Positions 13,001 to 23,700 of a DNA stretch of 64,000 bases are shown here, piece by piece. Made by a program: the position numbers and the translations under genes. The notes under the pieces are model-generated. The model was not told the DNA's origin and searched no databases. It was given only the letters and a program-made list of their open reading frames with translations. Positions within the stretch are counted from its first letter, which is position 1. Each line of letters starts with the position of its first letter. The stretch comes from Romanomermis culicivorax (taxonomy: Eukaryota; Nematoda; Enoplea; Mermithida; Mermithidae): the NCBI GenBank assembly GCA_963922205.1, contig CAWUHX010000316.1, forward strand, positions 124,001-188,000, given 5' to 3'.

Positions 13001-16000
13001 CGTCCTTCTCTCTGTAGACGAGTTCGTCATCGGGTGGTCCGGCTACAGTAATGGTTAGTCCCCCGATTATTCCGGCCAGATCGGCGAGCAATTCGTCGAT
13101 TAATGCTGGTACTTGTGGTGGGGGCGGTGTAACGAATACTATCGTCGGAGGCGGGGCTTTCAATACCGTAGTGAATCCGACGGCCGCCGCAGCAGCATAC
13201 GCCAGTTTAATATGCGGGTCTCAGGGCAAGGGACCGCCTTCATCTACGCAACATAAAGTAAGTCATAATCCTCTGATTGAATCCTGTTATTGAAAAATAA
13301 AAATCAAAATTTTGGCCTAATTGGTAGAGAATTTCTGTTTTCAAATGGGAATATTGAGAACTTATCTGTATAGACACTACGAGCAGTGAAATGTTCCATA
13401 GGAATTTTCCTCAAGAATAATCGGCCATGTGGCTGAACCCCCAGATTTGTCAATCATATCTTAGGGTTAATTTCAGGCACAGTCCTATTGGACGAAAAAA
13501 GCTGATTAAATGTCTATTCGTTGACAGAAAATCGTCATTCTTGAACAAAAGGTGGTCGAGAAGGTCAATTGTTTTCCTCGCCTACACAAATTCGTGTTGG
13601 TTTCTTAGACTACAATTTCTATTTTTTGAATCATTTTTCGGACTTTTAGTAGACAAATGCGAAATTTCCTTCATTCAATGATCTGCTCCTAATTTTCTTC
13701 CATCCGATAATCCCGCCAGTAAAAAGTGACTCACCTGCCGTGAGAAGGTGATACAACAATAGAAAATTCGATGCTAGTTATTTTATGTTATCCATAATTA
13801 AAATACAATGTTTATTAAACTCCTTATACGGTGAACGTCTTCGATCTCTGTGGATCTGGCTGTTGAATTACATTTGATATTTGTTTTCGACAACCGATGA
13901 TTGCCAAACACTAGTTAAAAAACCACAATTTCTATTGTGGCCTTTTATTCTCATTTTCTTTCTTTCTTTCTTTCTAATTATCCGCTTTTAAACACATGAA
14001 AATGCATTTCCGGACAAATTACCTGACCAAAAGGGTTGTCGTTGCACTGTGCAATTTCGTAGGAAAAATTCGGTCGCACAGCCCGAAGTTTGGTTGCTGT
14101 GTACAAAAAACCCTGATCAAGAGACCCGATACATCCCAAGAAAGCATCCAAAATGAGTAAAAATGGACTATTTTCCAACCAGCTTCCAGTTTGGCGTTAC
14201 TTTCATCTCAAACTGTTCAATTTTTTCTTCCTCTTCAGTCCGACCAAAATCCCGCGACACATTCGATATCCAGTACGTTAAACTTGACATCGCATCATCA
14301 GCCGCAGCAACAACTGCCGCCTTCCCAGAGTCAACAGCAGGCGGCTGTCGCCGCTGCTTTCGTTTTGCCACAACTGCATACGGCGGCAGCTAATCAGCTG
14401 GCCGAACATTTAGTGCGATCGCAGACACCTCTTCTGCCGCACCAGTTCGCACTATCTCAGGTAAACGATTTATTGTACAGCTTCTCAAGGGTTAAACCAG
14501 ACAACCCCAGGAAGCTGAAGGTTTTTTACCCGTGTCAAATGTTTGAAGAAGTGTTTATTATCAAGGAAAAATGACTGAAACACTATCACTCCGTCAGGAA
14601 AATATGAGTCACTGGTTAGCTGACTTTGTAGAAAAATGACTTGTACTGTTAAGCCAAGTGTCATATTTTTGTTGTCAATTTGACAAAAATGGCGGTCGAG
14701 CTCATTTTTTGGAAAATGTGAATAACAATGAATTTTTGAGATTCATATTGATATACATGTAACGGGAACCCGAGGTCTGGGGAGGGGGAGTCGGGCGGCT
14801 TTTTCTGGGCCGGGGGTCAGTTATTTCCAAAATTTTTGGGGATGGTCTCTGAAGGAAAAAAATCGATTTTTTCAAGAAAAAATTCCAAAAAGAGTTCAAA
14901 AAATGGTAATTTTTTCTAAAAAGACCGAAAAATATGTATTCATGGCGCGAAGCGCCGAGAAAATAAATGTTTTTGACCATTTTTTTGTTTAAAAATTGAC
15001 ATTTTTCATCTAAAAATGGATATTTTTCAGTATTTTTCCGACAAAGAATATGGGAGTCCCTACGGCTACCATATGGCTAGCCATAGGATTCGAAATTCTT
15101 GGGGAAAGGGTCACCTAATGGCTAGCCATATGGTCGATCTGGGGGGCATCCCATAGCACTTCCCCCCAATCAATTTGAAAAGAATATCCATTTGATTGCC
15201 TGGATATGAGAAGATGGCCTACTTTACGAACGGTTTAAACAATTTAATGCACAGTAGATTTGAGAAAATATTCAGAATATAGAATAGCGTAATTGAGCGA
15301 ACAAATGATTGATAATTAAATATACGAATAAGAACTAAGATTGAGACGAAAAGATGATCTCAACAAATTGCGTTATGAGGAAGAAAAACGTTCTGCTCTG
15401 GGATTCATGATTTTCAGGCACACAAATCTAGTAGTGTACGTTCCTGTTTGTTGAGAGTGACCACAGCAGCTACCTCAACTAAGAATCATACGAATCATAC
15501 ATGTAATTGGGGGGAAGTGCTATAGGACCCCCCAGAATTTGTCGGTCATATGCACTGTTTTTTTGTTCACACAGTGCAGACTTTTTAGGCTTTAAGAATT
15601 TTGTTTTGTGATTTCTGCACTGGCGCAGAATTTTTTGAGTCGTGTGTTTCATCACATCGGAGACAGAAAAGATGCATTTTGGTCCATTTTAGAAGGTCAT
15701 AATCTCAAAATTTCCCGGCGCTTTGCGCCGGTTATAACTTTAATAAACATGATTATTTATTTTTTAGCACAGGTGCAACTTCTAGAATGTCTACCTTCAC
15801 TTACCATTTAATCTTTGATAGTTTTCACCATCTTAAACGTATTATCTCATGTTTTAATTAGTAATCTTCAATATTTTATCTTCATATTTAATGAAGATTT
15901 ACATTTTTTCTTTGACACATTTTTTGAGAAAGATCAATACGTCAAGTCTGTAAACTTTTTAAAACGATTGTTCCTTTCTTAATGTAAAAAGCTTCATGGA

Positions 16001-19000
16001 AGTAGTTTTCGGAAATTTCTACTCTTCTCACTCATACCTTTTCAGCTAAGTTTATGAGAGTTTGCGAATAAATTACTGGTTTTAAAATTTTTCAAATATA
16101 AATTCTAGAAATTACGACTTTTAAACACAAAACTCGAATCTAATTTTCAAAATATATGTTTGGAAAATTGATTTTCGAGCGTAGCAGAATTTCAATATCC
16201 AAAAAAATTTTCCGGCCCCCTACGCCGGAAAGATCAATATCTTTTTTTGGGCTCTCACTTGTCATCATAGAGGACTTGACCGTCGATTTCTTATGTAATT
16301 CAAAGTCATTATGCTCTTGGATAGCTTGCTCGAAAATTTGTTCCCCAATGCTTGTAGATAAGGCATCGATCAAACTCTAAAATTTCAGATGTTTCCTCAA
16401 TTTTAATGAATTAAAGGCTCTAAGAACAACAAAAGGTTTAAAAAAGCTTAAAAATACATGAATAAAGTGTCTAAGAGCATTTTGAAGCGAAAAACGACTT
16501 CGGGAAAATTGGGAAACAAACTTTGACCCCTCCCTCATTTGGGGAAAAGGCGTGGAGAAAACCGCAGTGCAGAAACTTTTTTTTGACTTTTTTGCCCTGA
16601 GCAGAAAGCCCGGTGCACAAAAAAACACTGGTCATTGGGCGACCCCCAGGATTTTCCAATCTTATGGCTAGCTATATGATTGTCATAGGGATCCTCATCA
16701 ATTTTCTAATGAAATATGTCACTTTTTGAACAAAAAGTAGTCCAAAACGTTGATTATCATGGCGCTTCGCGCCATGCATACATATTTTACGTTTGTTTAA
16801 AGACAAAAATTACTATTTTTTGAACCGTTTTTCGTTTTCCTTGGTGGAAAAGTCGATTTTTTTGTTCTTCAGAGATCTCTCCTTTGAAATTTCGTTGAAT
16901 AAGTGACCCACGGCCTCAAAAAAAGTCGTCAGACCTCCCCTGACCTTGGGGCTCCGTTACATGTATGCTACGCATTGTTGCGAATTATCTACGTTTCGGA
17001 GAGCATCTGTCCCGTTGATCGATTGGTTCAGTTGATTACAGCGTGCCGTTGGTAATCGCCAGGCCCCTGGTTCAGCTCTGGACCGTGCCTTACTTTTACT
17101 GAGAACCTGAGCAACAGGAACAGTTTGCCTCAAAAGGTTAACCCAAATTGAAACCGTGGAAACGTCATTTTTCCTAAAACCGCAACCGTGAAACTGAAAA
17201 TTTGAAAACGGAAACCGAGACTTTTGGGGGTATTTTTCGGTTTCACTTCCGTTTTAGATGTGGAAATACTGCAATTTGTATGTGCCAGGTTGATACAATC
17301 TTTTGCATTCTGAGTTGAATTTTTGTACAATTTCTGTCGAATATTCCATGCATTTTCCTTAATTAATAATCACTCTCAACAGGCTACTCATAAATACCTA
17401 TCATTTTTCATGTGATTGCATGAATGCTTCCACTCTCCAGACTTCGATATATCTGTACTAGTGTGCAAAGGTGCAAGACATCGCTAATTTTAACATCAGA
17501 TAGTCAATAGTCCCGCATGAGATCAATGTTTGACCATGCATGAACAAATTTTTCAATCCGATCTTGGACAAGTACTGATTCTCCAAGTAACAGAAAAAAT
17601 TCTATCTTTTGAAAGAATGAGGAATGTCAAGAAGACTTCTCAATAGGGTTATTCCGCAGCAGACATTTTAACCGGGGCCGGTGTCATTGCCGGGTTGATA
17701 TCATACTTCATGTATCATTCATACAAAAATTTTAAAGGTGATTTTTTTGCTTCTCATTTCGTGTTAGCTACTGAATTCTTCAATAAATTAGGAAAGGTTG
17801 GAGTATTGTAGATGGAAAATTTAAATTTTGAACAGAACTGCCATTAGTGACTATAGGAAACTCAGTCTTTTCTGGTAGGAGCTGTATTGTGTACTTACCT
17901 GGACAAATTTTATCGGCTTACCTGATACCAATTGATCAAAAAGTTGGTAGTTCCTGGATCGTAAAATAAAAATCAGCATCAAACTGTAGAAGATAATACT
18001 GACTTTTGAGTACTGTTAGCCAGCCATTCAATCAAACGAACCCTGACATAAACTCTGATCTGGTGGATGAAACTAGCTCAATTGCATCCAGTTGAATCGA
18101 TTGTCCAGCTATGATTGCACATGCCTTATTCTTTCACACTCTCTGGAAGCAATATACATTAAGGACAAATGATTTGTTTGCTGTTGTAACGTTTTGGAAT
18201 GGAGGGTTGTTTAAGAATAAAGGGTTGTCGTTGCACTGTGCAACTTCTTACCGCAATTTGTTGATATCTTTTATCTAATTTTCCTCTCAAACTTATCTTG
18301 AAGATTTATCACTTTCATTGATAAGCACGCGTACTAAATTCGGAAAATTCTATTAGCACGCCTCTGGTTTCATTAGCACCATGCTCAAAAAACCATGCCC
18401 GTCTATCAACCGAATGCACTCGGAAAGGGCTGAGACGCCAGAATGCCGGGAACTCTCTTCTTCTGAACCTATCAATATTCTTAAGGAAGGAGAGTTGGGT
18501 GACCGACTTCAGGAGACGCTCTGTCTCACTACGAGCAGTGAAAAAACGTTTGAAAAGGGATCTACTTTCTTCCGATTCAGATTCACGAAAAAGTGTATAA
18601 ATCAAGTGGTAATTAATGAAATCAATGAGTTGGAAATTTCAAAAAAGTTGTATGATATGTAGGTATTATATGAAATTGTTGCGCGTCAAAAGGCGCCATT
18701 TTGCACCATGTTTAGGGTCTGTAATAGAAAAATTTAGTTGATAAAAACAGAAAAAATTCATTTTACTTGAAAACGGACTTCCAACCTATTATTAAGGTTA
18801 GAATAAGCAGCATTACACATTCAGAAAAAAATTGTATTTGTCACAGAAAATCTTAAAATTCAAATCGTAGATGAATTACAAATGCTCGAAATTGTGGTTG
18901 CATTCGTAAACTACTGTAGCTTATCTATGACTATTGCTCGTCAAAAATTTTGATTCCAAATACAGTGTTTTTTTGTACAAGCCTTTTTGTACCTGTACAG

Positions 19001-20147
19001 AGATCGGCTAAAAACTCTACGAAGAAATTTTTTTTACAGTGAAAACACCACCATCTTCCGTGTATTTCCGCACAAGCCTTCTTCCTGATTGCACTCGAGT
19101 TCATGTCCTTCATGGTTATTTTATAAATTGAGAAAATATACTCATACTTACATAAATCTGAAAAACTTCAAGTTAAACCTGAAATTTCTGAGAATTATTT
19201 CCGTAATGGTGGATAGACCGCGCCGGACATTTTTTTGTTGTTTTCTGATACTAGAGCCTGAAGAAGCGTTTTCTGACCAGATAATGTCGATATAATTTCT
19301 TTGTACCTCGTACAAAGATCAACAGAAAAATCTTTGTACGGAACCAAAAATGTTTGTCTCGTACCAAAAAAGAAATCATGCCGTTGTTCCTTAAAATCTA
19401 TTGAATAAAAACCATGAAAACTAAACCATTAATTCCTATTTGTTTTGGAACAGGAGTGAAATTTATTAACTAGATGTTTACTCTACAAAGTTTCATTTTT
19501 ATGCATTTCATGTACTATTTATAGCTTTACTTGTATTTCATTCCGACCAAAGTTTTGGAGGAGGGAATCAGCAGGTGCACAAGAGAAAACATTTTGTCGA
19601 CAAACACGTCCGGAGTCAATGAATTCTTGCTTTAGAGGCTCTGATGTTCATTATTGCGGGGCGAAGCGGCCGAAATTTTCCGCTCTTCTTGACCGATTTG
19701 CTGGAGAAAAGTCATTTGACCAAAAATACTTATTTTTCGTTGATTTTCGGCCGGCTGGCAGGAGGTGACCTTCGACAATTGAAAGTCGGGTGATGGAGTC
19801 GTCGGCAAGTGCCTACACAATTGAGAATTTTTTGTGGTGGGAACCTCTCCCAACAATCCAACCCCTCCCCCCATCTGCAGATACGACATGTATGCAATTG
19901 AATCCTACAATATTTACATTTATAGGATCCTCACCATCAGCAGATGTTGTTTCAAATAATGCAACAACAAGTGGCGTACAATAACGTCCTGTCAGGTTTA
20001 ATACAACAGCCTACAACGTCTCCCCACCACCATTCAGCCTTGACGACAGGTGGCCAACAGCCGCCTGCCAATCCCGGCGGCGCCCAATCTTCGATGCCGT
20101 TGCAGGCGGCGACGGCTTTAAACGCTAACGCGACGGGCAAAAATTGA
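9428..20147 (+). CDS. MLLT10: AF10/AF17-like chromatin cofactor, C-terminal part (8 exons)
   Basis: Proposed exons: 9428-10065, 11533-11608, 11801-11889, 12017-12282, 12767-12865, 13018-13257, 14239-14460, 19926-20147. All introns are GT..AG and the frame stays open to TGA, giving about 616 residues. The family link rests on residues ~244-309: an octapeptide-type block (EQLLERQWEQGSQFLMEQ) followed by a leucine zipper (LLSCLQQLRVENQRLE). This matches the OM-LZ region of human AF10/AF17, which binds DOT1L and so links to H3K79 methylation. Around it lie a basic KKPRR stretch (~92-96, possible nuclear signal), Ser/Thr-rich and Ala/Gly-rich low complexity, and Gln-rich segments near the C terminus. 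Human AF10 is about 1,070 residues and starts with PHD-Zn knuckle-PHD; no such exon is visible in 1-9,400, so the gene is 5' incomplete here. The symbol is by family; one-to-one orthology is inferred. Confidence 0.87.
10513..10916. mobile_element. hairpin-word hAT-type element, TGCAC/TGCAG word (short)
   Basis: Ends are CCGTGCTGTTTCTCTGCAC and CTGTGCAGAAAAAACAGTG. Flanks CTTCAGAT / CTTCAAAT fit an 8-bp TSD (7/8). Inner words CTTTCTGCACAGTGCAGAAAG form a perfect hairpin. Lies in AF10 intron 1. A truncated relative is at 48,143-48,425. Confidence 0.75.
10917..11532. other. AF10-like intron, no feature
   Basis: AT-rich intron sequence; I recognise neither coding nor repeat structure. Confidence 0.4.
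11533..11608 (+). CDS. MLLT10: AF10-like exon 2
   Basis: The acceptor TTTTTCAG precedes 11533 and the donor GAG|GTTTGT follows 11608. The 76 nt exon completes an Asp codon (G|AT) from the previous exon and leaves AG for the next, which reads AG|T (Ser). Low-complexity Ser/Phe content only. Confidence 0.75.
11801..11889 (+). CDS. MLLT10: AF10-like exon 3: octapeptide motif
   Basis: The acceptor TATTGTAG precedes 11801 and the donor TA|GTAAG follows 11889. It encodes LEQLLERQWEQGSQFLMEQ, the strongly conserved octapeptide-motif block of AF10/AF17. This is the single most diagnostic exon of the gene. Confidence 0.9.
12017..12282 (+). CDS. MLLT10: AF10-like exon 4: leucine zipper plus Gln-rich tail
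   Basis: I chose the acceptor TTTCTAG before 12017 over the CAATAG at 11983, because it gives A|TC (Ile) and the family-like order Asp-Ile then a Leu-rich helix. Choosing the earlier site would insert eleven hydrophobic residues inside the conserved block. It encodes the zipper (Leu at about 272, 278, 285 spaced by 6-7) and then a Gln/His-rich stretch. The donor TTG|GTAAGC follows. Confidence 0.85.
12767..12865 (+). CDS. MLLT10: AF10-like exon 5
   Basis: Phase-0 exon of 33 codons between TTGTTAG and ATG|GTATGT. Ala/Ser/Asn-rich with a short helical segment (NALSRIAAIAVSN); similar stretches occur after the zipper in AF10 proteins. Confidence 0.75.
13018..13257 (+). CDS. MLLT10: AF10-like exon 6
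   Basis: Phase-0 exon of 80 codons between CTCTGTAG and AAA|GTAAGT. Gly/Ser/Ala-rich low complexity, likely disordered. Confidence 0.75.
13258..14238. other. AF10-like intron with minor repeats
   Basis: Contains a short (CTTT)n run near 13,963-13,977. A segment at ~14,025 (GGGTTGTCGTTGCACTGTGCAA) is also found at ~18,224. No exon recognised. Confidence 0.4.
14239..14460 (+). CDS. MLLT10: AF10-like exon 7
   Basis: Phase-0 exon of 74 codons between CCTCTTCAG and CAG|GTAAAC. Gln/Ala-rich, with NQLAEHLVRSQTPLLPHQ. It is followed by a 5.5-kb intron filled with mobile elements. Confidence 0.78.
14752..15170. mobile_element. CATACATGTA MITE, right end lost
   Basis: Starts ATACATGTAACGG and runs through the family-specific blocks (GGCCGGGGGTCAG, ATGGCGCGAAGCGCCGAG, paired ATGGCTAGCCATA palindromes). 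It breaks off after CACTTCCCCCCAAT, before the expected TTACATGTATG. Confidence 0.75.
15496..16967. mobile_element. CATACATGTA MITE split by a nested element
   Basis: Inverted relative to the copy at 14,752. Ends CATACATGTAATTGG and CCGTTACATGTATG; flanks ATACGAAT / CTACGCAT fit a diverged 8-bp TSD. The element continues on both sides of the insertion at 15,553-16,630. Confidence 0.8.
15553..16630. mobile_element. hairpin-word hAT-type element nested in MITE
   Basis: Ends CACTGTTTTTTTGTTCAC and GTGCACAAAAAAACACTG. Flanks GTCATATG / GTCATTGG (6/8). Interior carries the two CCGG hairpins (~15,715 and ~16,207), the AAGATGCATTTTGGTCC block and the GCTCTCACTTGTCATCAT block shared with at least six other copies here. 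No coding. Confidence 0.85.
17005..17130 (+). repeat. degraded tRNA-derived SINE
   Basis: Contains box-A-like TTGGTTCAGTTGATTACAGC and box-B-like GGTTCAGCTCTGGACC. These are followed by TTACTTTTACTGAGAACCTG, which parallels CTAACTTTTACTGAAGCCCC downstream of the tRNA-like units at 42.3-43.0 kb. Same family, opposite strand. Confidence 0.65.
17640..18240 (+). repeat. interspersed repeat related to 38.13-38.45 kb
   Basis: Shared stretches include CATTCATACAAAAATTTT..GGTGATTTTTTTGCTT and GGACAAATGATTTGTTTGCTGTT. Unknown class. Confidence 0.5.
18963..19380. mobile_element. hairpin-word hAT-type element, GTACAAAG word
   Basis: Left end CAGTGTTTTTTTGTACAAG, then TTTTTGTACCTGTACAGAG (hairpin). Near the right side CTTTGTACCTCGTACAAAG and TTTGTACGG repeat the same word. 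Right terminus eroded, no TSD. Interior matches 23,864-24,240. Confidence 0.65.
19926..20147 (+). CDS. MLLT10: AF10-like last exon
   Basis: The acceptor TTTATAG precedes GATCCTCACC. The phase-0 join gives ...FALSQ|DPHHQQMLFQIMQQQ, continuous in composition across the 5.5-kb intron. Ends at TGA 20145-20147. The later CATCAG acceptor at 19940 would also keep frame and drop five residues. Confidence 0.75.
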   Translation, partial: DPHHQQMLFQIMQQQVAYNNVLSGLIQQPTTSPHHHSALTTGGQQPPANPGGAQSSMPLQAATALNANATGKN

Positions 20148-21100
20148 ACAAAAGTGGTAAATGGCAACACGGAATAATTATTAAACAATTTATAGTCTTG
20201 TCCAAACCGGTTTACTCGGGCGCGCTAATCCCAACTTTTTTGTGTAATTTTCATTTTCTTCTCGTCGAAGGACTAAAAATTAGAAAATCAGGTTTTAAAG
20301 AAAAGGGAATTTGACGAAATTGAATACTTCTTGCATAGCGTGCCAGGCTTAAAGTTTTCAGAGATTCGGAAACTTCTGGTGGTGTCTTGCTTGCAGCATA
20401 TTAGATGCATATGAATTCAGAATCAGAAAATTTTTGTTTTCATATTTTAAACTCGGATAAAAAAGACGTTTTTTCAAAAACAAACTTTTATACTGTATAA
20501 ATGCTTATTGCTGAACAATGTTCTGTATGCAAACGTTATTGGAATTTTTGCAAATCTCTATTCTTAATGACGATTGTCAGCTCTAGCACGCTAATTCTCG
20601 ATTTTGTGTGGATTTCCTCGAATGTTCACATGCAAATATTTGTTTTCTTCGTTTTTCTGTTTTTTACGCCATATTTCCTTCTGTATTGTAAATTTTCATT
20701 TTTCTTTCATTCTGGAATGTACGATAAAGTATATAATTTTTGTGCGTGTAAGTACAATGATGATGATCAATATAAACCAAGAGTAGAATTTTATATAATT
20801 TTGGATATTATTTTTGAGGGATTTTGTTTCCTTTTTGGCGAAAAACTGCAGTTCTGGGTGTTTCGACGAATATTTTTTCCGATCTTCAGACGTATCCTGT
20901 AGTCGACTTATTTATTTTCGAGCAAAATGTGAATTGATGGTAGATTATGCGCGGAAGTTGACGTTTTTCGATGACTTATAAAAAATAAAATACAGTGATC
21001 TCTGCTGTCCGTTCATATTTTTGAGATAAATGCGATTTGTCGAATAATGTCTTCCATACGCGAGTGATTCGTGTGTAACTGTAACTGGAAAAGTCTAAAG
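20148..21100 (+). other. AF10-like 3' flank / probable 3' UTR
   Basis: AT-rich sequence after the stop codon. An AATAAA at 20984-20989 is the first clear polyadenylation hexamer. A 133-codon open frame at 20501-20902 is Phe/Ile-rich, has no family features, and is most likely untranslated. Confidence 0.4.
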
Positions 21101-21212
21101 GTATGAACTTGTCAACAACTTTTACGTCAGATGATGAGAGTTACTGTAGTCGAGGATCTGTGATGCAAAAGCGTCGCTACGTGCTCGACCTCCGACCATA
21201 CGTGCACGTGAG

Positions 21213-21450
21213 CATACCTGTACTTGGGAGGGGGGGTTGGGGGGGGGACCCCCCCCCCAACTTGGCCAACCCTGTACCCAAAATCATTTACCTCCAATCC
21301 CCCCCCCAGTTTGGAAAAAATTAAAAAAATTTGCAAAAAAGTGTATGTTTTTTGGCCTTTTTTGGGAAAAATTTCGACTTTTTCCTACCCCCCCCCCCCC
21401 AAATTTCGGATTTACCCCCCCCTCAACTGGTCGGAGGTCTTACAAGTATG
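21213..21450. mobile_element. CATACCTGTA G/C-tract MITE
   Basis: Ends CATACCTGTACTTGGG and CTTACAAGTATG, perfect 8-bp TSD CACGTGAG (21205-21212, 21451-21458). Long G- and C-runs alternate with AT spacer. Confidence 0.88.
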
Positions 21451-21508
21451 CACGTGAGGGGGGGTTGACCCCCAGCAGATTTTTATTGACCCCCAGCAGA
21501 TTCTTGCT

Positions 21509-22329
21509 CATACCTGTAAGACCTCCTTGACCAGTTGGCTCACAGGGGGGGCCGCTGGGTAAATCCGAAATTTTGAGGGGGGGCATACCTGTACTCGGGG
21601 GGGGGGGGGTTACCCCCCCCCCCCCAACTTGGCCAACCCTGTACCCAAAATCATCCCCCCAACCCCCCCCCCCAGTTTGGAAAAAAAGAAAATTTTCAAA
21701 AAAGTGTAATGTTCATTTTTGGCCTTTTATGGGAAAAATTTCGACTTTTTCCTACAAACTTTGGGCTGCCCCCCCCAAATCTGATCGGATTTACGCCGAA
21801 GCGTGAAATTTGATTTCCGTAATTTTCAATTTTTTAAAATGACATTTCAATTTTTAGTGTTTAGATCATGCAATAAAAAATTCAATAAACAGCCAATCGT
21901 ATGAGCCAAATCGATAAAATCGTTGTGCAATGGGGGTGACTCGTGTAAATATGTTACAACCAAATGTATAGTCAGTCTTGAACAGTGTTCAGCAATTTAA
22001 TACACTTTATACGTTAAAAATAACATTCTCATATATATTTTAAGTAAAATGATCATTCATTAGTACAAAACTGGAACAAAAACCCTAGAAAAACCCACCA
22101 AAAACCCAGAAAAACCCACCAAAGACCCAGAAAAACCCAGAAAAACCCACCCAAAAACCCAAAAACCCAAAAATGAAGATTTCAAAAACTGGGTTTTTGC
22201 CAACCCTGCTCATACCTGTAAGACCTCCGACCAGTTGGGGGGGGGTAAATCCGAAATTTTGGGGGGGGGGGGCATACCTGTACTTGGGGGGTTGGGGGGG
22301 ACCCCCCCCCCCCCCCAAGTACAGGTATG
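21509..22329. mobile_element. composite CATACCTGTA MITE with insertions
   Basis: Outer ends CATACCTGTAAGACC and GTACAGGTATG lie between perfect TSDs TTCTTGCT (21501-21508, 22330-22337). Inside are a second MITE beginning at 21,584 and a hAT fragment (~21,803-22,208). The empty target is seen in the duplicated segment at 22,628-22,877. Confidence 0.8.
21803..22208. mobile_element. truncated CAGGGTTGGCAA hAT element
   Basis: Reverse-oriented relative of 54,724-55,130, retaining the Aaccc/GGGTTT-rich end ...TTTTTGCCAACCCTG and ~400 bp of interior. The transposase part is gone. Confidence 0.75.
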
Positions 22330-22627
22330 TTCTTGCTGACCCCAGCAGATTTTACGCCCCCAGCAATAATTGAGAAATTGATGAAGAAAAATGAGCAAGA
22401 GAGAGGAGAAAGTCGTCATAAAAATGGAAATGATGCTGTAGTTTAATAACTTTTCTAGACAAGGCATACTTGATCCCAAAGGAGTAACATTATAACTTTG
22501 AAAAGTGCATTCTAGGATAATTATTCTACATATCTGACTAATATATTAGTAAGAATATGCTGTTCGGACGTTTGAATACCTTTCTTTTCGTTATCATGAA
22601 CGAAAAAAAATTTTGTGTTCCACCCCC

Positions 22628-22877
22628 TGTTCTGGCTGACCCCCAGCAGGTTTTTATTGACCCCCAGCAGATTCTTGCTGACCCCCAGCAGATTTGACGC
22701 CCTCAGCAATAATTGAGAAATTGATGAAGAAAAATGAGCAAGAGAGAGGAGAAAGTCGTCATAAAAATGGAAATGATGCTGTAGTTTAACAACTTTTCTA
22801 GACAAGGCATACTTGATCCCAAAGGAGTAACATAACTCTAAAAAGTGCATTCTAAGATAATTATTCTACATATCTGG
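22628..22877 (+). repeat. duplicated segment, copy 2 (uninterrupted)
   Basis: Nearly identical to copy 1 over ~250 bp, with three tandem TGACCCCCAGCAGRTT units, and without the 0.8-kb insertion. Confidence 0.88.
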
Positions 22878-23341
22878 GCACTTGTGTAGTTTAGGTGGTA
22901 CGAAATTTTTTTCCACAATCTTCCCAAATTTTATCTTTCAGACAAAAATGATAGGGATGGGCCGGATCGACTTTTTTGGCGACAGTGGATCCGGATCCGG
23001 ATCTTGGAAAATTTGGTTCAGCGGATCCGGATGGGATCCGGATCCAAAAAAATTTGGTTCAGCGGATCCGGATCCGGATCTTGAGGAACAGATCCGAGCA
23101 GATCCGGATCTTTCAATAAGTATATGTACTATCTCTACTTTGTCTAAAATTGAGTTAAATGAATTTATATTCATTGGTGTCCATAGATTAATAGATTATT
23201 AATGATTGAGGTGTTCGTTTATCGAAATAGTTCACATGTACTAATTGATAATTTTCATTCATTAAATTGTATTCATGTTTAGATTAATATTGGTTTCATC
23301 AGAAAAGAAATGAATAGAAATGGAAACTTTTTTCAGAAATT

Positions 23342-23527
23342 ATGGATTTAAGTTTTTCTTTCACTAGCAGAGTGTGGGACTACTTCACAGTGTCCCCAGA
23401 TGATGAAGAAAAGGCAAAGTGCAATAAATGCAGAATCCAGTTATCCAGAAAAGGTTGTGCTACTGGATGTCAGAGAAAGCATTTGGAGAGGAAACATATG
23501 GCAATATATAAGCAGTTTGTGGCTAAA
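23342..23527 (+). pseudogene. BED zinc-finger fragment of hAT transposase
   Basis: Residues show aromatic W-D-Y-F, C-x2-C (KCNKC) and H-x4-H (HLERKH), the BED-finger pattern found at the N terminus of hAT transposases. Stops after ~62 codons. Confidence 0.75.
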
Positions 23528-23700
23528 TAAAAAGAAGATAATGAAAATAGAAGTAATTGTGAAACAAATTGCTACTAGTAAAGTAAAGTTATGTTAAAGA
23601 ATTAATTTTTGTGTTTTCTTTAGAGATAGCCAAAAAATGAACCTAGCTGCTCGAAAACCAAATTAAAGCATGAACTTAAATCTCAAACGTCTCTGGACAA

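Larger units (their letters stand above)
21459..22565 (+). repeat. duplicated segment, copy 1 (interrupted)
   Basis: TGACCCCCAGCAGATT repeats plus ~200 bp (AATAATTGAGAAATTGATGA ... TTATTCTACATATCTG), interrupted by the insertion 21,509-22,329. Confidence 0.85.

Noticed and set aside
13978-14178. Minus-strand frame near AF10-like exon 7
   Set aside because: No family features and it overlaps the intron before a well-supported exon on the other strand.
14702-14980. Minus-strand 92-codon frame, with similar ones at 28,483 and 58,636
   Set aside because: All lie in copies of the CATACATGTA MITE and are not conserved as frames between copies.
20501-20902. 133-codon open frame after the AF10-like stop
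   Set aside because: Phe/Ile/Tyr-rich composition expected of AT-rich DNA; no domain, and it lies in a likely 3' UTR.
21103-21806. Pro/Gly-rich frames on both strands
   Set aside because: Translations of G- and C-runs in MITEs.
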